Positions 5,018 to 5,593 of a stretch of DNA of 5,593 nt are shown one piece after another. The DNA is from Alphaproteobacteria bacterium UBA3307 (lineage in GTDB: Bacteria > Pseudomonadota > Alphaproteobacteria > RF32 > CAG-239): positions 1 to 5,593 of the forward strand of contig DEST01000075.1 in assembly GCA_002361365.1 (NCBI GenBank). Reading direction: 5' to 3'. The translations under genes were made by a program, and so were the position numbers. Under the pieces are notes generated by a model. It ran no database searches, was not told where the DNA came from, and worked only from the letters and a program-made list of their open reading frames with translations. Numbering within the stretch: position 1 is the first letter of the stretch; the number at the start of each line of letters is the position of its first letter.

Positions 5018-5584
5018 ATGAAATTTTTTGAACTACTAAAAAATACGAAAAATTTAATCATATTTGCCATAACATGCATAGTCATTTGCTTTGTTGGTAA
5101 ATATCGTGATTTTGATTTTGTGGAAATAGGCTCATTTAAGCTTTCCTTTGATTTTATGTTTTTTGTTGCTTTAGTGGGAGCAACTGTTTCTTCTATTATA
5201 TTGATTTGGAGAATATTGAGTATTCTTTTTTCTTGGATAAGAAGTTTTTCAATCTTAAAAACATTAAAAAACTGCACAGCTGAAGAAAAAGCTTTTCTGT
5301 ATAATCGTGTCTATGAAAATGGCAATGAACTTACAATAGATATAAATAGCGACAGTTATTTTTATAAAATGGAGCCTTTTTTTGGTGCAATTACATATAA
5401 TTTATACAGAAAATCTTTTGATACCAAAGAAAAAATAGGCTTATTTTTACGTCAATTAGAAAAAAAGCAAATTATCAAAAATTTTGGTAATCAATCTATG
5501 ACTATTCCTGTACCTGTATGGAATGTTTTGGTAAAATATGCTGATGAAATTTTTGAGGATTTTAAAAATGGAAAAAATAAATAA
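5018..5584 (+). CDS. Two-TM membrane protein resembling superinfection exclusion B (SieB)
   Basis: A 188-residue protein with AAAGAGGA before its ATG, 27 bp after hsdM and in the same orientation, so probably in the same operon. It has a short amphipathic start (FFELLKNTKNL), a first membrane helix (about 12-27), a polar loop (28-45) and a second membrane helix (about 46-75). A cytosolic C-terminal domain follows. That domain opens with LKTLKNCTAEEKAFLYNRV, and near its end has LRQLEKKQII and IPVPVWNVL. This layout (LLK start, TM hairpin, L..L...EKaFL, L...gII, then a proline- and tryptophan-containing end) follows the SieB superinfection-exclusion family, in which membrane proteins block incoming phage. 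The match is by pattern only, and no search was possible. The gene is visibly more AT-rich than hsdM, which suggests a separate origin. It could act as an antiphage partner of the R-M system, or simply be phage-derived cargo. Confidence 0.65.
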   Translation: MKFFELLKNTKNLIIFAITCIVICFVGKYRDFDFVEIGSFKLSFDFMFFVALVGATVSSIILIWRILSILFSWIRSFSILKTLKNCTAEEKAFLYNRVYENGNELTIDINSDSYFYKMEPFFGAITYNLYRKSFDTKEKIGLFLRQLEKKQIIKNFGNQSMTIPVPVWNVLVKYADEIFEDFKNGKNK

Positions 5585-5593
5585 GTTTATTAA
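5568..5593 (+). CDS. Start of a downstream gene, truncated by the window
   Basis: An ATG at 5568 has GAGGAT seven bases upstream and reads M-E-K-I-N-K-F-I to the right edge with no stop. It overlaps the last 17 bases of the SieB-like gene in another frame, a layout usual for coupled operon genes. In a Type I locus the missing hsdR or a second hsdS would be natural candidates, but eight residues cannot tell. Confidence 0.45.

Noticed and set aside
1..5593. CRISPR array, riboswitch or insertion-sequence ends
   Set aside because: No regularly spaced repeats, no recognisable riboswitch core, and no transposase or paired terminal inverted repeats were seen.

Overview
This 5.6 kb window looks like an accessory region of an AT-rich bacterial chromosome. 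It joins the scar of a decayed prophage or integrated element to a Type I restriction-modification (R-M) operon. The gene content (large serine recombinase with an N-terminal resolvase fold, phage replication-protein tail, bacterial MIF-type tautomerase) would fit a host- or gut-associated Gram-negative bacterium, perhaps an alphaproteobacterium. That placement is an impression from family resemblance and was not tested. Strong AGGAG-type ribosome binding sites precede every intact gene.

Left part (1-816): an unrecognised helical, charged protein runs off the left edge on the minus strand. It is followed by about 400 bases without a gene, which hold a promoter-like TATAAT, a hairpin and a good intrinsic terminator, possibly a small RNA.

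Middle part (817-2353): two broken phage-type genes lie head to tail. The first is the N-terminal ~110 residues of a large serine recombinase, frameshifted at its start, with the catalytic-motif Arg changed to Cys and its coding sequence cut at about base 1155. The second is the C-terminal tail of what looks like a phage replication protein. A perfect bidirectional terminator separates them from a convergent, intact MIF-like tautomerase gene with its own promoter. About 300 bases of odd, partly GC-rich noncoding DNA follow.

Right part (2354-5593): a small minus-strand protein with GIY-YIG-like motifs is divergent from an operon of hsdS (single-TRD, half-size), hsdM (complete Type I N6-adenine methyltransferase), a two-TM protein resembling the superinfection exclusion B (SieB) family, and the first codons of a further gene. 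The operon has a recognisable promoter with an 18-bp direct repeat just upstream, a candidate operator. The half-size specificity subunit is expected to pair with a second copy to recognise a symmetrical bipartite target, and HsdM would methylate it. The SieB-like membrane protein, translated from the same apparent transcript, suggests a compound antiphage locus. No hsdR is visible within the window, so whether this is a full restriction system or a methylase plus accessory protein is open.
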